From Bugula neritina (lineage: Eukaryota; Bryozoa; Gymnolaemata; Cheilostomatida; Bugulidae): a DNA stretch of 64,000 nucleotides. Both the position numbers and the translations under genes were made by a program. Shown piece after piece: positions 9,719-21,509 of the stretch (position 1 is the first letter of the stretch; the number at the start of each line of letters is the position of its first letter). The notes below the pieces were generated by a model that ran no database searches, was not told the origin of the DNA, and saw nothing but the letters and a program-made list of their open reading frames with translations. The DNA lies in contig OZ037765.1 in NCBI GenBank assembly GCA_964035545.1, forward strand, positions 6,584,698 to 6,648,697. Reading direction: 5' to 3'.

Positions 9719-10929
9719 AGAAGTTTCTAGAAGCAATGTCATGTGCAAGTCTAGTAAAGATAATTACATTGAAGAAAACCAGTATTCTAGTTTTCACCAT
9801 CTCCTTCTGCATCATACTTCCATTGTTGCTAAAAGACAACATACATTCACCTTATCATTTTGTTCTAAGCAAGCCATTTAATTCGTCAGCTAGAGAAGAA
9901 AACTATAAATTTAGAAATGACCTTGAGGTGCTAAAATCAAAAGTATACCTTTCACGGAACAAAAAGCTGTACAAAGATCACTTGCTATCACAGTGGAAAG
10001 AGACTGCTAAATTCAAATTGGTAGTTGTAATTGTGTCTGCCAGTCGTAGCCATTTTCCTAGTGGAAAAAATTACAATCCTAGATACTTAACTCAGGTGAC
10101 TGCTAAATATGGCTATTTGAAACTTAATCGACCCAGTGCTCAGTTGACAGACATGAAGCTAGTAGTATGTGACGTTGATAAAATCTCTCACTTCGAAGCA
10201 CTAAATCTTACAGATTACATACCAAAAATTAGTGTTTATGAAGGAGTCCCACGATCTCTAAAAATGAATGCTGATGCCTATGAGCAAGAAAAAGTTGATT
10301 ATGTACACTGCTTAAAACAATCTTTAAACTATACTTCAGACTATATTCTTATTGTTGAAGATGATGCTCTACCACATGATGATCTCTTGGAAAAACTTGA
10401 CCATCTTTTTTTCTATCGCCTGCCTAAGATTAACAATACCTTTGGTTTTATAAAACTGTTTCACCCAACAAGACTAAATGATTATATAACTGGAGATGGT
10501 AACCGGCTTTTAGAATGGTTTGCTTTTGCTGGTTTGATGGAACATCTTATTGCATCCTTTTTGTTTATATTTGGATTTACTGACCAGAACTCCATAGATA
10601 ACCGGCTGATTAGGTATATATTTTTGACATTCCTACTTTTGGGCATTGGAAGAATTAATGTAATGCAATGGAGAAAAATTTCACCTCACTTTTACCGGTT
10701 TGTACCAGCACCCAGTTGCTGTACTCCCGCCCTGTTATTTACACCCAACAGTGCAAAACTAATGGTGGACTATTTGAGTAAAGTAACTTGTCGCAAAGGT
10801 TATGCAAAGGACACAGCAATGGAAACTGCCGGATTTAAAAATTGGTTCTTTGAACCAAAATTATTTACGCATATTGGTGTTTATTCTACATTACATAAAA
10901 ATTTATTACACCCCGATATAGTTGATTAA
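9719..10929 (+). CDS. PGAP4: PGAP4/TMEM246-like post-GPI-attachment GalNAc transferase
   Basis: PGAP4 adds the GalNAc side chain to GPI anchors in the Golgi. The coding part is one exon. A 3' splice site (TTTCAG) ends at 9718, so the likely initiator is ATG 9736, giving 397 residues, close to the ~403 of vertebrate PGAP4. An N-terminal membrane anchor lies at about residues 12-33. The family's EDD motif, which replaces the usual DXD, is at about 208-210 in VEDDALP. The atypical hydrophobic hairpin inside the catalytic domain is at about 275-315. Conserved family strings KVDYVHCL, KLFHP, PAPSCCTPALLF and KG(x)nKD are present. Stop at 10927-10929; AATAAA at 10961. The gene converges on ZNHIT2 with about 214 bp between stops. 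Assignment rests on motif order and length; it could be a paralogue within the family. Confidence 0.87.
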
Positions 10930-10960
10930 GGTTGATTTATTTTCTTATTTTTATTTACAA

Positions 10961-10966
10961 AATAAA
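10961..10966 (+). promoter_or_regulatory. Poly(A) signal of the PGAP4-like gene
   Basis: AATAAA 32 bp after the stop codon, followed by T-rich sequence. Confidence 0.6.
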
Positions 10967-11098
10967 TAAGTATTGTTGCCAACATGGTTTTGAATTAAAC
11001 TTTTTTATTACACAGTATTTATTGTTTGAATATAAGTCATCCTGTGAAACCTAAGTTTCTGAGTAAACTTATTTCAGGTGCTAAAAATATAAATTAAT

Positions 11099-11104
11099 TT
11101 TATT
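11099..11104 (-). promoter_or_regulatory. Poly(A) signal of ZNHIT2
   Basis: AATAAA on the minus strand 40 bp beyond the stop at 11144. Confidence 0.55.
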
Positions 11105-11143
11105 TGTCACTAGCAATACCTTACAGTCTCGACTGCCAAAATA

Positions 11144-14100
11144 TCAAGATCCTGAACTATCACCTAAGACTTGGATTTTAGGCGTCTTTGTATCGAGCTT
11201 CCTTTTACCTTTTTCAGTTGTTGCAATTTTTTTGTGCATTTTCTCTTCCTGTACTATGATGTCTACAAAAATATTTTGTTTATTCAATATTTATTGCAAA
11301 GCAAATTGAGAAAAAAATTTGTAAAATAAAATGTACTTTCAATCACAATACAATCCACATATAAATAATATTATGCTACAACCTTTTTCAATCAAAAGTT
11401 CTGGTACTAATTGAGAGATGCTTGACTCTGCATAACTTAGAATCCAGCCACTGTAAAAATCCAATTTTCGTTTTACTAGCAACAGCTGTTTTCTGCTTTC
11501 TGTGGCTTCTATATCTGTAATCAAGTCAATCCAACATTTTATGGAAAAAGTATCATCAGTAAATTATCAACAGTTGAGCAGCATATAAATACGTAAACAA
11601 ACTTTTGTCGTCTTATCACAAAATTGTAACTGATCATGAAGATTGAAGCGCAGAAATAACACTGCAAAAGCGATTTCAAATTGCTCCATTTTTACATTGT
11701 AATTATTTTTAATAACTACTGATATTATTTTGAGAATGCTACTTGCCGCTTTTCAATTCATTTCTAGAATTAGATATGAGTTTCAACATATCTGAAAATG
11801 CCATGAGAAGGAAGTCATTGCAAAAGTTTTCTTCTGGTCCTTGCAGAATCAACACAACATTGTCCACAACTTGTAGCAAGTGGTCTAGTGATATAAATAA
11901 GTCGTCTATCTAAAAATAAAATCAGGCAACTTGTTAAAAGATGAAAACTAACAATTCATAAAACATTTTTACCTGTTGCAACACGCAGCTTAATAACTGC
12001 GCTAGCTTGAAAGTTTAAACTTCGAACTTTTAAGCTAGCCCATTAGGGAGCAGCCGTGGTCGAGGGGTTAGAGCAGTTGCCTAGTAAGCACGAAGTCATG
12101 GGTTCGAGCTCGGTCAAAGGCCATTGGTGATGTTAGGAAGAGCATCCAGTCATAATTGCTCCTGTGCCTTATCTTAATAAGTCCTTAGCCCAATTTAAGA
12201 AAAACCCCTTCCATCGGGGGTTTTCTCACAGGGATGGTGACCATAAACTTGCATGAGTTTTTTAAGCTAGCCCGTTGATAAGGCTGTATGTTGCAGCAGC
12301 TAAAAATAGCATGCAATGGAAGTTAGCTATAATTAATACAAGTTTTATAATAGCCATAGAGCAGAAGCAGACAGGAAACTTCATTTTCAAGCAATCAGAA
12401 ATCCCCAACCAATTCAACACATATGCTCAGCAGATTTGCTATTAAAAAATTGGTTGAGCATGCAACCCTCAAACAGTATGCAGATGAAAGCTAATCTAAG
12501 AATATTCTAATACTGCATAAAGTGTGCCATGGATTGCTATACATGTAAGCCTCAAGGCCAAACTCTAATTTGAGTGTTCTATGAGCTTTTGTTGAAGTGA
12601 GACAACGCTTGCCTATCAGCTTATAATCAGCACATAAAACAACCCAGATTCCATTGCTTATTCTTACTTTTTTCAAAGAGGCATACATCTGCCTGAATGC
12701 TTCTCCAGCTGAATGTATATTAGTAGCATGTAGAATAACATCAGAAAGTGACACGAAGTCTTCGGCACATTGAACACACAACTCCTTGTCTTGATGCTCA
12801 CCATTGTATCGCATTGTCACAAAAGTGTATGCCAATAGAATGTTCAAAGTGTTGTATTTCAGACATGGAGGCGGATCGAACTTCTAAAATAAATTGTTTT
12901 TCTTTTACTTTTTGCTTTTTAAATCTTCTTTATTGGAGAGAAGTATGATAAGTAATTATAGAATATAATGAGAAAAAATCAAACCGTAAAATGGGAAAAT
13001 GGCTGAATCTTTGTAGATATTTTAGGAAATTTGAAATCACTTAGATCATCTTGTTCTTCCACTTCTTCAGCATCAACTTCGACCACTAATGGTTTCTTTG
13101 CTTTCTATTATAGAAAACATGGTGGAAACTACACTAAAATTAGTATATAAAGACAGTCACAATTTTCAAAAAAAGTCACGCAAATCAGCATAATGCACGG
13201 CTACCAAATTAGTGCTACATTATTTTCATTATATAAGATATGTAAATAGTTGCAGTGAGAGCTTACTTTATATGTCCACCAAGGCAACCATTCTGGTATC
13301 AAATTTGAGAAATTTTGTTCTTGTACAATTTTTTTAAACTCTTTCCGCTCTTTTTCAGACAGCTGCATCCATATTTCTTGCGAATCCCCATCTACAATAA
13401 ACATAAAACTTTGAGTTGACTATTGATGTAAGCCATAAGCTTTTTCTAACCTGGTTAACTAATAAAAACTTACCAGCATAAAAAAGATGATAAATTTCTA
13501 TTTTAAAATAATCAAAATCTATGGAAGCATAAACTAAATGTTGCAAATCATAAGAGAAAAAATTTATATATTTTATAATGGCCTTATATTTGAGTTTGGT
13601 GCATAAATTGATAGAGCAAGAGGTAATAGTTATAGATACACCAAAGAATAAATTAAGTGTACCTAAATCAACTCCAGCTAAGCGGGATGCCAAGTCAGCA
13701 ATTTTTTCATTATGCAGCATTGCCTCCTCGTCATCTGCACACTCTTGCTCGAAATTCTTCAGTAGTTGCATAATAACCTTCTTTTCTTCATCACTATAAA
13801 TGAAAATTACTTTAGTTTGTATGGCAAGAAAGCTTCACAGTGTGTAATACTCATTGAAAACATCACAAGCAAGACATGCATACCTGGCTTTCATCTGTTG
13901 CAAATCTTCAACCACATTGTCTTCATAGAACTTTTCAGAGCATTTTTCATGTGAATTATGCTGGTAGCATTTGACCGAGCAATATGGAATTTGACACTTT
14001 GGACATGTGTATAAAGCTTTCTGCTTGTGACAACTATAAAAATTACCTAGATGCTAATTAAATATCAACAAGAATAGCAACTTAATTTATTGTTCATTGC

Positions 14101-14248
14101 TTGTTAAAAAAAGTCTAACAGTAATATTGACACTCACACAGTAATGAGTTGACTAGTTCACATGTACTGACAGCCATTGACTAGCAACGAAAAAAAAAGT
14201 CAATGAAAATACTTACATTTTACAACTGAAAGATCTTGTTTGGTCCAT
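11144..14248 (-). CDS. ZNHIT2: Zinc finger HIT domain protein 2 (ZNHIT2)
   Basis: ZNHIT2 is a cofactor of the RUVBL1/2-R2TP pathway needed for U5 snRNP assembly. Nine exons join in frame to 395 residues (human 403): 14217-14248, 13884-14033, 13663-13793, 13267-13391, 12985-13104, 12668-12883, 11747-11909, 11383-11514, 11144-11262. The HIT zinc finger fills residues ~9-43, with CKIC, CPKC and YCSVKCYQH ligands. Then comes the family block LASRLAGVDL, followed by IWMQLSEKERKEF and PEWLPWW. The C-terminal helical region includes LKYNTLNILLAYTF and ends in a basic tail with TPKIQVLG. Intron 7 appears to start with GC (GCAAGT), the only choice that keeps frame with exon 8. The exon 5 donor (GTTTGA) and exon 8 donor (GTTGTA) are weak. 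Intron 6 holds a SINE. Confidence 0.9.
12028..12273 (+). mobile_element. tRNA-derived SINE with target-site duplication
   Basis: The body (about 12042-12259) opens with a tRNA-like head. The A box lies around GTGGTCGAGGGGTTAGAGC, and the B box GGTTCGAGCTC is at about 12102-12112. The body follows with 'aggaagagcatccag', then a small hairpin (accccttccatcgggggt). It is flanked by the 14-bp direct repeat TTTTAAGCTAGCCC (12028-12041 and 12260-12273). It sits in intron 6 of ZNHIT2, antisense to the gene. There is no long poly(A) tail. Confidence 0.85.
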
Positions 14249-14377
14249 GATATTATAACAGTTTATGTTCTCTCCAAATTAGTACTATCAAAAAACAATG
14301 GAAATAATCTGATGGCGATACAAATATTACATAGTGCTAGCGACACGCATATACATTATGTTAAATGTTTTAACTAT

Positions 14378-14665
14378 AATATTAGGTGTCTGGTAAAAAT
14401 GGCATCAGTAATAATGGCACAGGTAATAATGGCACAAATGGCAAAGTAGGTAAAAATGGCACATTTTCAATATTAGGGTTTGGGGTTTAGATTGGGGGTT
14501 TAGGTTTGGAGATAGGAGTCTGAGTTTGGGGTTTAAGGGTTAGGAGATTGGATTTGGGGTTTGGGAAAATTTAATATAATTTTTACCTACTTTTCCATTT
14601 TTGCCATTATTAACTGTGCCATTTTTACAGTGCCACTTTTACCTGTGCTGTTTTTACTTAAAATC
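14378..14665. mobile_element. MITE-like inverted repeat enclosing G-rich telomere-like sequence
   Basis: Left flank has repeated units of 'gtaaaaatggcac' and 'gtaataatggcac'; the right flank has the complementary 'gtgccatttttac' units. Between them (14472-14568) is a degenerate G/T-rich block built of 'gggtttagg/ggggttt'-like words. A shorter relative of the flank is at 16272-16352. The same words ('aaaatggcacaggtaaaaa') occur in both arms of foldback element 2 (near 40415 and 42165). Confidence 0.55.
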
Positions 14666-16271
14666 ATAATATCAATATAGGGTTCTAATAAACATAATAA
14701 AAAACTCACTCACATTAGAGAGAATATATTCTAATAAACATAATAATAATTATTAATTAAATTATTATAAATGCTAGACATAATATTAAATTTAATGATA
14801 ATAATAATACCAAATTTTTTAGTTAGTTAAACTTTAACTTCAAGTCATTTTATCAATTCTTGTTCATATTCATATTGAATATCAATTTGAAATCTAACTT
14901 ATTTTCAAAATAAAATTAAATATTTTAATTTATGTTATTCACGTATTAGTTATTAGTAATAGTAATACTTAGTATTACTATTACTACTTATACTTAGAGT
15001 TATAGTTATACACTTACAGCTATAGTTCAAGTTGTTAGTTATTCATATTGATATTCAATAATGATATTATTATTTATATTGTTATATTAAGGTTATAGGC
15101 TCAACTTAATCATAGTGATAATCATAACGATAATGTTACACTAACACCAACAGTAAGTGTAACACTTGTGACTTACACTTACTCTTAGTCTTACTCTTAG
15201 TTTTACACTTAATCTTATGAGTTATGACTTACACTTACAGTCAGTTACAGTTTGAGTTATCACTAATCCGTTAATCAATGTTATACCACGGTGGGTTTTG
15301 AAAGAAAAATTCTCATAGTCGTACTGTATCTTTTAAAATTAATTATTTGCCATTTTTTATCAATTGTAATCATACTTGATCCGTATGAATATCATAAATT
15401 AAAGATTTTTTTAAAATAAAATAAAAGAACTTTTAATCATAATCGTGTAATGTCGTTATACAATTTTTGTTAATGTCAGTAGTGGATACGCTATACTCAT
15501 GGGTAGTTTGTTAAACTGCGTTTTACTGGTCCAGATTGCTTGCAGGTGCGAAAAACCATGCACACTAGACAATGCATCAAAGCAATGTTTACTAATTTTA
15601 ACACAGCAACAACTAAGCTGAGCAGCAATGATGATGATGAACTCTTTATTGATAAAATAATACAAGAAAAAAAGAAAATACCTCTATTTGCAGGCAAAGA
15701 TGAAAGTTAATATTTTTGAATGTATAAAAATACAATCTACAGTATATTTGTATAACAGTTTTTTGTTTTTGTTTGTTGTTTTTTTTTAATATTATAGGGT
15801 ATAATTATATAATATTATTAAATACAGTATGATGCTTGAAAATAAAGATTGTATTGAGTATTATATTGAGTATATGAGTGTTATAGCCTGGCCTTGGTTG
15901 TCATCTGCTCTGGGTAATTAGAACATCAGTCTTCTAGCTGCAAGTGAGTAGTAACTAGTAACTATTGAAAATTGTTATAATCCTGCAGGTGTGGTTTAGC
16001 TTATAACCTAAGTCTGCTAGCAAGCAGTTGATTCATGTATGATTGTCATTCAACTGAGACACATATACTTATAGCAAGATCACGAAGTTGGAAGATGTAG
16101 GTATTAGTGATATTACGTTTAAATGTTGTCATTGCAGGTGAAGTTATAACTTATAACATTTTGCTCACAAAGTCAAACATGAAATATCTACAGTTTAGTT
16201 TTAGTGTTAAATCTTGAAAAATAGCACTTATGGAATAAAAAAATACACACACACAGTTTAGATATGAAAAA

Positions 16272-16352
16272 CAAGGTGTCCAGTAAAAATGGTACAGGTA
16301 ATAGTGGCACCAGTGTACCATTTTTGCTTATTTTCCATTTGTGCCATTTCTA
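16272..16352. repeat. Short relative of the 14378-14665 inverted repeat
   Basis: Begins 'ggtgtccagtaaaaatggtacaggtaat' and ends 'tgccatttctacct', matching the flanks of the larger copy. Confidence 0.5.
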
Positions 16353-16770
16353 CCTAAAATTGAAAAGCAAAGCTACTTAAAGATCCACCAGATTTGTGGA
16401 AGCATACATTTAGATTAGAACTCAAGCCTGAAGAATTTTGCATGAGTGACAACAGTGAGATATTTTAATTCTTATATGCCTTTGACTAACTTGTTTTACA
16501 GTGTTTACATTAAATCTACTGTTTTGAAAACATCAAATTAAACTAAAAATTTTATTACAATGCAAAAGGTTATATTTGAGTATGTACAGCTAATAAAGCA
16601 CATTTATTTCTATTAAGTAGTCAAAAATGTAAAAATTGACAAATAAAAAAAATCAAAACTTGAAACATATAAATTATAATATTTTTCAACTAACAACAAA
16701 ATGTTTTGACAACATAAAAAACTTATACTATGACTAGAAGCTAAAAACTAACACAGAGAAATCACATGAG

Positions 16771-19700
16771 CTACACATGGTGCTGAAACTGTTTATAAAA
16801 CAGATCTTTGACACTTTCGCATCTCCCTTCCTCAAACTCCAGCTTGCTCAAATTCACCTTCATCACTTTGAGAAGATTTAACAACCCATCAAATTTATAC
16901 TACAAACAAAATTGTTAGCTACAATGATGCTGTCAAGTTGCGTTAAAAAATATTTAGTAAAATGGTAACTACATATTAAAACATGACCTACGTTGTTGAA
17001 TGCATTATAAACAGCTTTGAAGGCAGGCTGGTTTTGGTTATGCAGAACACCTCTATTCCCATGTAAGACGCTGATACCATACAGTTCTGCAGGACGGCAC
17101 ACACTCATGTACATACAATGATCAGGTCTGTAGTTCCAGCTACAGTCAAATATGTACACAAATTCTAAAATAAACAAAATGAATCAAAGTGGAAATCTTG
17201 CGGTATTCAGTAATCAACAGAGTATGTTATATATTAACTGACATAATCAAATTCCTTCACAGCATATTGGCAGTTTATAGTTTCACTAGAAATATTATAA
17301 ATATAATCTTTAAAAAAGATGTCAACCCAGTTTATTCATGCTTGAAGTTGATATAACTAAAACAATTATGAATACTTAAAGCTCTTTCATAAATAGTTCA
17401 TGCACACACCTGGGTAATGATGAAATAAAATATTCAACAAGTCTTGGTCACCCCAACTAATGTTATATCTGTAGGTTTCAAAATACTCATCTATGTGCTG
17501 CAGCCATGGGAATTGTCTGATTCTTGTCAGGTTCATGAGCATCACACCAGAATTTATTCCTACAAGTCATAAAAATCCTTACCAGCGCCATTTGTCATTA
17601 AGTTATGTATAAACAATCCACAGGGAGGGGAGAAGGAAACAGTTGGAGGATAGACCGAATTATGTTTTTCTCTAGCTTGTTTTGATAATGAATCGATTTA
17701 AACAGAATACTTCAGCATGCTTCAAAAGATCACAGAGCTTTATAAAAATCGTACTGAAGTCTTAAACTATTTTTCCATGCAGTTATAAGTTTGATGCTAC
17801 ATCCATGTAACTAAAAACCGATAGCAGTTATAAAAATATTTAAAATAAAAAACAGGAGCATTTCCAACAAAATTTGCAATTACCCAAAACTGCCAGTCAA
17901 AATTAACTAGAAAGCCTTGCAAGCATTGTCTAGAGTTGTCTCTATACAAATCGTATGGCACTTACCCAATTTGCCAAAATATGGATGTCTGGCAAACCGA
18001 TTATACCAGCCAGCATTGGGAGACTCATGTTCAGGTGCCACTGCTGCCAGTTGAGAAGAGTTGAACTTAGCAAAGTGAGCCCAAATGTCCTGTACGGGTC
18101 TCATCAGCAGGATGTCAGTGTCTATGTACAGCAGAGAATCCACATTTTTCAGTATGGTCTGCAAGAGTTCAAAAAATCATAAATTTACAAAAAGCTACAT
18201 TATTAAATATTGATGATGGTGAAGCTGGTGATCAGCTATGTTTGCTATACATCAAGTAGGGACAACTCTCATTTGATCATTAGTACAATACCTTTGTTAT
18301 GCAAGCCTCAACATTCACAGAGCTCATAACTTTTGTAACTTTTATGACACTTTAGATAAAGTTGACAAACTTGGCTGCCCAAAAATTCATTAGTAGAAAA
18401 CTTAAAACTTACTAGAAGAAGTACAGAAAATTTCATGGTGTCAACTTTTAATAAATGCAACTTGAACAATAAGTTTGTATGGACATTCTTTTGTCCAATG
18501 AAATGGAACCTATTTTCACATGAATGAATGGGTGAATTTTGAGCTTTTTCGTGGTTTCAGATGACATTTAATACAATAGTATTTAAACATGTACTGATAA
18601 GTAACATTTTGAAAAATGCTACAAAGTAAAATAAAAATTGTTTGAAAAACTCAAACAATTACTTGGAGTTGTCTTTACTGCTAAGAGGAAAGTACACTTG
18701 ATTATAATGAAACACATAGCTACAGAATTGAAAAATTTCGATTTCAATGTCACATAATGAATTAATGAAAAAATTAATGTTGTATTTAATTATTCAACTA
18801 TTATGCTTAGCTAAAATGGTCTAAAATAAATAAATTTATTAGATCATTTTAAATAATAACTTTTCGGTGTGCAGAAAAATAAAAAGAACTTTCAACAAAA
18901 TACTGCAAAAACTTAATTTATAAAAGAAAATAATAGCGGTTTAAGCTATAGCTATCAGTGATCAAATATTTTGTTACTAATATTATGCATACATACAGGC
19001 ATGAAAAGACGTTGAGTAGCACAAGTTTTGAAAACTTTTTTCCATTCATTGAATCTTTCAGGAGGGTAGGTTATTGAGTAAAGCTGGAACTGCATCTTAT
19101 TTATAAGGTCGTCTGGCCAGCTGTCAAACTATACAATATGGTAAAGCGTTAGATACATGTCTGAATTGCAATACTCAACACAAATTTTTTTCACAAAAGT
19201 AAGCAATTAAATTTTACATTATATAATGTCTAATAGCAAATAAGGTGTAGCAAGTCTTGCGCAGTAAGTATTTATTAAAAAGGCTTATCAAATTATAATA
19301 TTTAGCATAATTATACCACAACAGAAACTGAACAGCTTATTCTATTAACCCTATTTAATTCTGCGCATTATTTTACTTACTTCTTGCTGAAATAAAACCT
19401 TTAGATTGTCTTCTGCAAATATATGAAAATACACTGGAGATCTAGCAGTGACCATGATAGCTTTGACAGCCACAGTTGTTTCAGGTTGTCGATCACCACA
19501 AGCAACAACGCCCACGTGTACCCAGGATGGGTAGAGGAAGTTTCTAGATCATTAGAAATAGGCACATTAGCTAACAGCACCACAAATATTTTACAAAAAT
19601 TTATATCCTGACAAGATGAACAGAATAAACGTTTGGTCAAATAGTATTCATTAGATTTAATAAGATAAATTGAACATTTAATTACCTAACAAATTTTGCA

Positions 19701-19873
19701 AACAGAAACACATACCTGTTATAGTCCTGCTCTAGATCGCTAAAACTAGAGCAATCGTCTTTATCATCTTGCCTGCATTCTCCAAGCCCCTCATCCATAG
19801 ATGAATACATAGACTTCAAACCATTTACGCAGACAATACAAGTTAGAAATAACTTTATCAAAACACTCAACAT
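16771..19873 (-). CDS. GXYLT: Glucoside xylosyltransferase (GXYLT1/2 family)
   Basis: GXYLT adds xylose to O-linked glucose on EGF repeats, for example of Notch, in the secretory pathway. Seven exons join in frame to 365 residues: 19716-19873, 19381-19543, 18997-19128, 17966-18158, 17410-17559, 16992-17164, 16771-16899. An N-terminal signal-anchor (residues ~2-18) precedes the GT8 domain. The VGVVACGDR strand and FHIFAED follow near residues 63-100. The DXD metal site is in [11 protein letters not shown], with [46 protein letters not shown] and LHGNRG in the family order. Intron 1 ends at an acceptor (ATCTAG) chosen because it keeps frame and removes an upstream stop. The vertebrate proteins are longer at both ends (about 440). 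It is transcribed away from COPS3 with a ~1.6 kb shared upstream region. Confidence 0.93.
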
Positions 19874-21509
19874 GGTATCTGTGGAGATATAGAAGCTGAT
19901 CTTGGATAAAAGCCTAATCACTACATTAGTTCTACAACAATAAAGAAAAGTTAACAAACAGCATGATCATAATGAATATCAATGACAATACCATTACTAT
20001 TAGTATTAACAATTAAATTTAAGTATCCAGTATGAGTATGACTATCAGTATCTCTATGACTATCACTATGAGTATGAGTATTGTTATTTCTATTAATTGT
20101 TATATTTATTTTTAACAATAACTATAAGACTAAGTATAAGTATAACATATTAATATAATTTTATAAACAGATAAGTGTAACAATTATAATCATAATGGCA
20201 AGAATTAACTTACCATCTGTATCTGTACCATAACAATATTAATAAATATCATCATAATGATGATGGTTTCCACTTAACATTTTGATCCAAAATTGTTTTA
20301 CAAATGTCACTTGCGTTTTTACTCTGATTTCCATTACAACAGGAAAATAAGTAAGAAAAAGTATTTAATCGAGCCGTAACAGTTAGTCTTCGATAGTACC
20401 TCAAAGTTGATTGGCTTATTTGCCGCATTATGGGCCCAGAGGTTGGTGCTGTTTCCCCATAACTTTGATTTTGACAAAAGCTCTGTAAACTTTGCAGTTT
20501 GCACCAAGTACCCACGCGTATCTTTGTAGCTTTTAGCAATAAATTAAAATTTAAGGTCTCCTTGCTTAATCATAATGAGTGGCTTTGGTTTTGATCTGAA
20601 AATGATCCATTCTTAGTCGTGACAATTCTTTTATAAGATTAAATGCTTTAAGTTTATAAGTTAAAGTTTATTCAAAGAGTGAAAGACTAAGTCTAAGACT
20701 AAGAGTAAGACTAAGAGTAAACCTGTAAAGTTAGTGTTACTGTTAGCGTTACTAATGCTAATAGACCATAGTAATAAGTTTAAATTAACTTATTAACTAA
20801 AGTTAATTGTGATAATCATAGTGATACTCATACTTATTTACTACTAATACTAAGTCTAATGGTACTAGTAGTACTAATAGTAATACTAATAGTAATACTA
20901 ATACTAATAGTAATAGGAATGCTAATAGTAATTGTAATAGCAATATCAATATGTATACTACTAGTACTGTACTAGTACTATGTTTATTAGTATTACTATT
21001 AGGCTTATCTGCCTAAACAACTCAAATTGAACTTTTCTGTTTAAACTGATGGTGAGAATCATATGACAAAGAACATTTCACATTGTGACAGTGTTACATT
21101 TTCATTATCGTGATAAACTTTTATGCCAAAGCAAATTAATTTAATTATATATTTTGTGAGTTTATGTCTTTACTTAACTATTAACTTAGAGGTTATGATT
21201 ATCTGGCTCATTACTAAAATAGAGCTAAAAGTAAATAATTCCCATGTTTCTCATATGTGTGTATGTTTAGCTTATGCAATGTACATATTATTTATTTAAA
21301 CAATTCAAAGTGTCCATCTCTCACTCATACATGTATGTATGATTTCACAAAAGTATCTTAGTTATATCAAAGATATTAGCAGAGTAATAGTCTCATAGAG
21401 CTGCAGGCTGCAGTCCCAACCTCCTAAATGCGTTACTAGCTCTGTATTTTGGTCTGTTGAATTCCAATGCATGTCTTTACAGGTTTTTCACTCAGAAAAA
21501 TAGCTACTG
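19874..21509. other. Divergent upstream region of GXYLT and COPS3
   Basis: About 1.6 kb between the two start codons, so it must hold both promoters. The middle (20650-21000) is degenerate TAGTAA/TAATAC-type repeat, with short palindromes such as actagtactgtactagtact near 20958-20980. No gene seen. Confidence 0.6.
20840..21003. repeat. Degenerate TAGTAA/TACTAA microsatellite
   Basis: Irregular trinucleotide steps of TAG, TAA, TAC on both strands. Similar blocks lie at 4411-4437, 4960-4990, 14950-15010, 33150-33360 and 51370-51410. Confidence 0.7.

Larger units (their letters stand above)
14249..16770. other. Spacer between ZNHIT2 and GXYLT
   Basis: The ZNHIT2 promoter should lie at the left edge. 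The rest is AT-rich simple sequence (14940-15280), a MITE-like repeat (14378-14660), a short relative of it (16272-16352), and no convincing gene. The GXYLT 3' UTR occupies the right edge. Confidence 0.6.

Noticed and set aside
15456..15697. Minus-strand frames of 66-69 codons, considered as a LINE 3' end
   Set aside because: Contains 'aataaagagttcatcatcat', which looked like a retroelement tail, but no reverse transcriptase motif supports it.
19401..19640. 79-codon minus frame overlapping GXYLT exon 2
   Set aside because: Off by one from the true frame; the real exon reads VGVVACGDR and starts at 19543.
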